In this document: positions 5,564 to 6,958 of the stretch, piece after piece | Layout of the letters: the number at the start of each line of letters is the position of its first letter | Position numbering within the stretch: position 1 is the first letter of the stretch | Origin: Chloroflexota bacterium | GTDB taxonomy: Bacteria > Chloroflexota > Anaerolineae > B4-G1 > DUEL01 | NCBI GenBank assembly: GCA_017743275.1 | Contig: JAGHZG010000079.1 | Coordinates: 1-6,958, forward strand | DNA: 6,958 nt | Direction of reading: 5' to 3' | Translations under genes and position numbers: made by a program | Notes under the pieces: generated by a model | Told to the model about the DNA's origin: nothing | What the model saw: the letters and a program-made list of their open reading frames with translations, nothing else | The model's database searches: none

Positions 5564-6097
5564 ATGACCGACCTGTACAAGAGAGTCAGCGATGCCCGTA
5601 CCGGGCTGGAGAAGTTGCTGGGCCAGATCCCCGGATACAAAGGCTATAAAGAAAAGGAAATGCGCCGGGAGTCGGATAAACTCCTGCGCGAAGCCGTGGT
5701 CACCCGGATGCGGGCCTACCTGCGCCGGATGCAAAGCCTGCAACGAAGACTCATCGGTGCTGGCCGCCTGGAATATCTGGACGACCTGGGCGTGGCCATC
5801 ACCCAACTCCAGACCTTCATAGACCGGGTCCGGCGGGCCACCTACGGCTACAGCGGCCTCTTTGACGCTGTCCGCGTCCGGGAGGAGGAACTGGACCGCC
5901 TCTACGACTTTGACCATCAACTTCTGGAGTACGGAGACCGGCTCTCGGCGGCGCTGGACACCCTGGAGACCGCCATTCCCAGTGGAGAGGGGCTGGCCGA
6001 GGCGTTGCGCGCCGTCCAGAGCATCTGCGCGGAGGCCAACGATACCTTCAGCCTGCGGGAAGAGGTCATCCTGGGCGTATCTCAGACCACCGGATAA
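5564..6097 (+). CDS. Helical cytosolic protein of unknown function, SPFH neighbour
   Basis: The 177-residue protein has no signal peptide or membrane helix and reads as nearly all alpha-helix. A short amphipathic helix, MTDLYKRVSDARTGLEKLLG (1-20), is followed by a turn with IPGYKGYKEKEMRRESDKLL (22-41). Long charged helices come next (about 42-65, 70-100, 105-145), then a final helix, EALRAVQSICAEANDTFSLR. Proteins opening with a GYKGYKEKExRRExDKxLRE segment recur, from memory, as unnamed neighbours of COG4260 SPFH proteins. The amphipathic N-terminus and helical hairpins recall PspA/Vipp1 in broad shape, but I see no PspA sequence motif and the protein is shorter than PspA (about 220 residues). 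Start ATG 5564 has AGGAGG seven bases upstream. It is placed 74 bases before the SPFH gene and both flanking spacers hold heptad arrays. Role as a membrane-associated partner of SPFH is inference. Confidence 0.85.
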   Translation: MTDLYKRVSDARTGLEKLLGQIPGYKGYKEKEMRRESDKLLREAVVTRMRAYLRRMQSLQRRLIGAGRLEYLDDLGVAITQLQTFIDRVRRATYGYSGLFDAVRVREEELDRLYDFDHQLLEYGDRLSAALDTLETAIPSGEGLAEALRAVQSICAEANDTFSLREEVILGVSQTTG

Positions 6098-6160
6098 AGC
6101 GATATGCGATGAGCGATACGCGATAAACGATATGCGATGAGCGATACGCGATATGCGAAA
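6098..6160 (+). repeat. Nine-unit heptanucleotide tandem array with 28-base super-repeat
   Basis: Immediately after the TAA of the helical gene come nine 7-base units: AGCGATA, TGCGATG, AGCGATA, CGCGATA, AACGATA, TGCGATG, AGCGATA, CGCGATA, TGCGAAA. Units 1-4 (6098-6125) and 5-8 (6126-6153) form two 28-base copies differing at one base. The array ends two bases before the GGGAGG site (6162-6167) of the SPFH gene. The core CGATA is invariant in most units. No inverted repeat is present, so it does not fold as a terminator. Confidence 0.9.
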
Positions 6161-6171
6161 AGGGAGGAACA

Positions 6172-6958
6172 ATGGCACGGATTTTTGACATCATTGAACT
6201 GCCCGATGAGATGGCCGGTGACATCGTCCGGCGCTTCCCGGAACAGGGCTCCGGAGACTTCCGCATCGGTTCTCAGGTCATCGTCCGGGAGAGTCAGGCG
6301 GCGGTCTTCTTCCGGGACGGGAAGGCCCTGGACGTCTTCGGGCCGGGGCGGCACGCCATCACCACGGCGAACATCCCCCTGCTGGTGAACCTCATCGGCA
6401 AGGCGTTCTCCGGCGAGACTCCCTTCAAGGCGGAGGTTTACTTCGTCTCCACGCGGGAATTTCTGGATATGAAATGGGGGACGCCGGAGCCCATCACCAT
6501 TCGGGATGTGGTGTTGCGAATGGCCCGCTTGCGGGCATTTGGGACGTTCGCCATGCAGGTTGGCGAGCCCCAACTCTTCGTCAACCAGGTTGTCGGCGCG
6601 CAGCGGCTCTACCGCACTGCGGACATTGAGCGGTTTCTGCGCAGCATCATCATCACCAAACTGACCGACCTGCTGGGGGAGTTGGGCCGTTCCATCCTGG
6701 ACATCCCGGCGATGATGGAGGAACTGGCGGCTGGGGTGGCGGCCAAAGCGGAGCCGGACTTCGCTGCGCGGGGGTTGCTCCTCAAGTCCGTCTACATTGA
6801 GTCCATCAGCCCGACGGAGGAGACGGCGAAGGCGATTGACCAGGCAGCGGCGATGGGCGCCATCGGCGATATGGATGCCTACCTGAAATACAAGGCGGCG
6901 CTGGCAATGGGCGACGCGGCCCAACAGGAGGGCGCAGGTGGCCTGGCCGGTGCGGGGG
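6172..6958 (+). CDS. SPFH-domain protein, YdjI / virion-core-like (COG4260), 3' incomplete
   Basis: At least 262 residues are encoded before the right edge. This is a soluble SPFH (stomatin/prohibitin/flotillin/HflKC) protein of the YdjI branch, which lacks a membrane helix and assembles scaffolds on the inner membrane face. Visible family features are MARIFDIIELPDEMAGDIVR (1-20), VIVRESQAAVFFRDGKALDVFGPGRH (36-61), ITTANIPLLVNLIG (63-76), EVYFVS (88-93), KWGTPEPITIRD (101-112), RLRAFGTFAMQV, a helical segment with IIITKLTDLLGELGRSILDI, then YIESISPTEE and MGAIGDMDAYLKYKAALAMG (228-247). It breaks off in a Gly/Ala linker; relatives continue with a hydrophobic Gly-rich stretch and often a zinc ribbon, so 60-120 residues are likely missing. 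ATG 6172 has GGGAGG four bases upstream. In B. subtilis the related YdjI is encoded with PspA and helps hold it at the membrane, so an envelope-stress role fits. Confidence 0.93.
   Translation, partial: MARIFDIIELPDEMAGDIVRRFPEQGSGDFRIGSQVIVRESQAAVFFRDGKALDVFGPGRHAITTANIPLLVNLIGKAFSGETPFKAEVYFVSTREFLDMKWGTPEPITIRDVVLRMARLRAFGTFAMQVGEPQLFVNQVVGAQRLYRTADIERFLRSIIITKLTDLLGELGRSILDIPAMMEELAAGVAAKAEPDFAARGLLLKSVYIESISPTEETAKAIDQAAAMGAIGDMDAYLKYKAALAMGDAAQQEGAGGLAGAG

Noticed and set aside
6098..6160. Heptad array as a CRISPR array
   Set aside because: Units are 7 bases with no unique spacers, no palindromic repeat and no cas genes.
6082..6924. Minus-strand open frame of 280 codons
   Set aside because: It mirrors the SPFH gene, whose motifs are unmistakable, and ends in low-complexity residues translated from the heptad array.

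Overview
The window is GC-rich bacterial DNA in which every supported gene lies on the + strand. The mix of families (SPFH/YdjI-type protein, DUF2207, many DUF433/DUF5615 and PIN toxin-antitoxin parts, heptanucleotide tandem repeats between genes) suggests a Chloroflexota genome, perhaps Anaerolineae-like. This rests on remembered family distributions, not on a marker gene, so it is tentative.

Layout. Bases 1-456 hold the last codons of an upstream frame and a PIN-family toxin (COG1569 type) whose natural N-terminus has no ATG/GTG/TTG. Bases 459-1406 encode a complete polyprenyl-phosphate-type GT2 glycosyltransferase. Bases 1390-2058 encode a conserved hypothetical protein that overlaps the glycosyltransferase end by 17 bases. 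A 110-base spacer with a perfect 14-base palindrome follows.

From 2169 to the right edge runs a second block. Its backbone is four envelope-type genes: a DUF2207 membrane protein (2169-4025), a two-TM + winged-helix + zinc-ribbon protein (4602-5102), an all-helical cytosolic protein (5564-6097) and an SPFH-domain protein of the YdjI/COG4260 type (6172 to the edge, incomplete). These look like parts of a membrane-stress scaffold related in logic to the Bacillus subtilis pspA-ydjGHI operon, but with no PspA in view; the helical protein is a candidate substitute. Two DUF433 antitoxin genes (4092-4448 and 5111-5362) sit in spacers of this block. Each is followed, with start/stop overlap, by a broken DUF5615-type toxin: the first stops after 45 residues, the second keeps only a few N-terminal codons and a C-terminal stretch. 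The antitoxins therefore appear to have outlived their toxins.

The spacers on either side of the helical gene each hold a different 7-base tandem repeat array, one next to a stable 28-base stem-loop, and a third heptad-like stretch appears to lie inside the signal-peptide codons of the DUF2207 gene. The toxin-antitoxin genes and the 1390-2058 gene use visibly more A/T-ending codons than the four backbone genes, which fits separate acquisition. No rRNA, tRNA, CRISPR array, transposase or convincing intrinsic terminator was seen, and there is no gene-free stretch longer than 300 bases.
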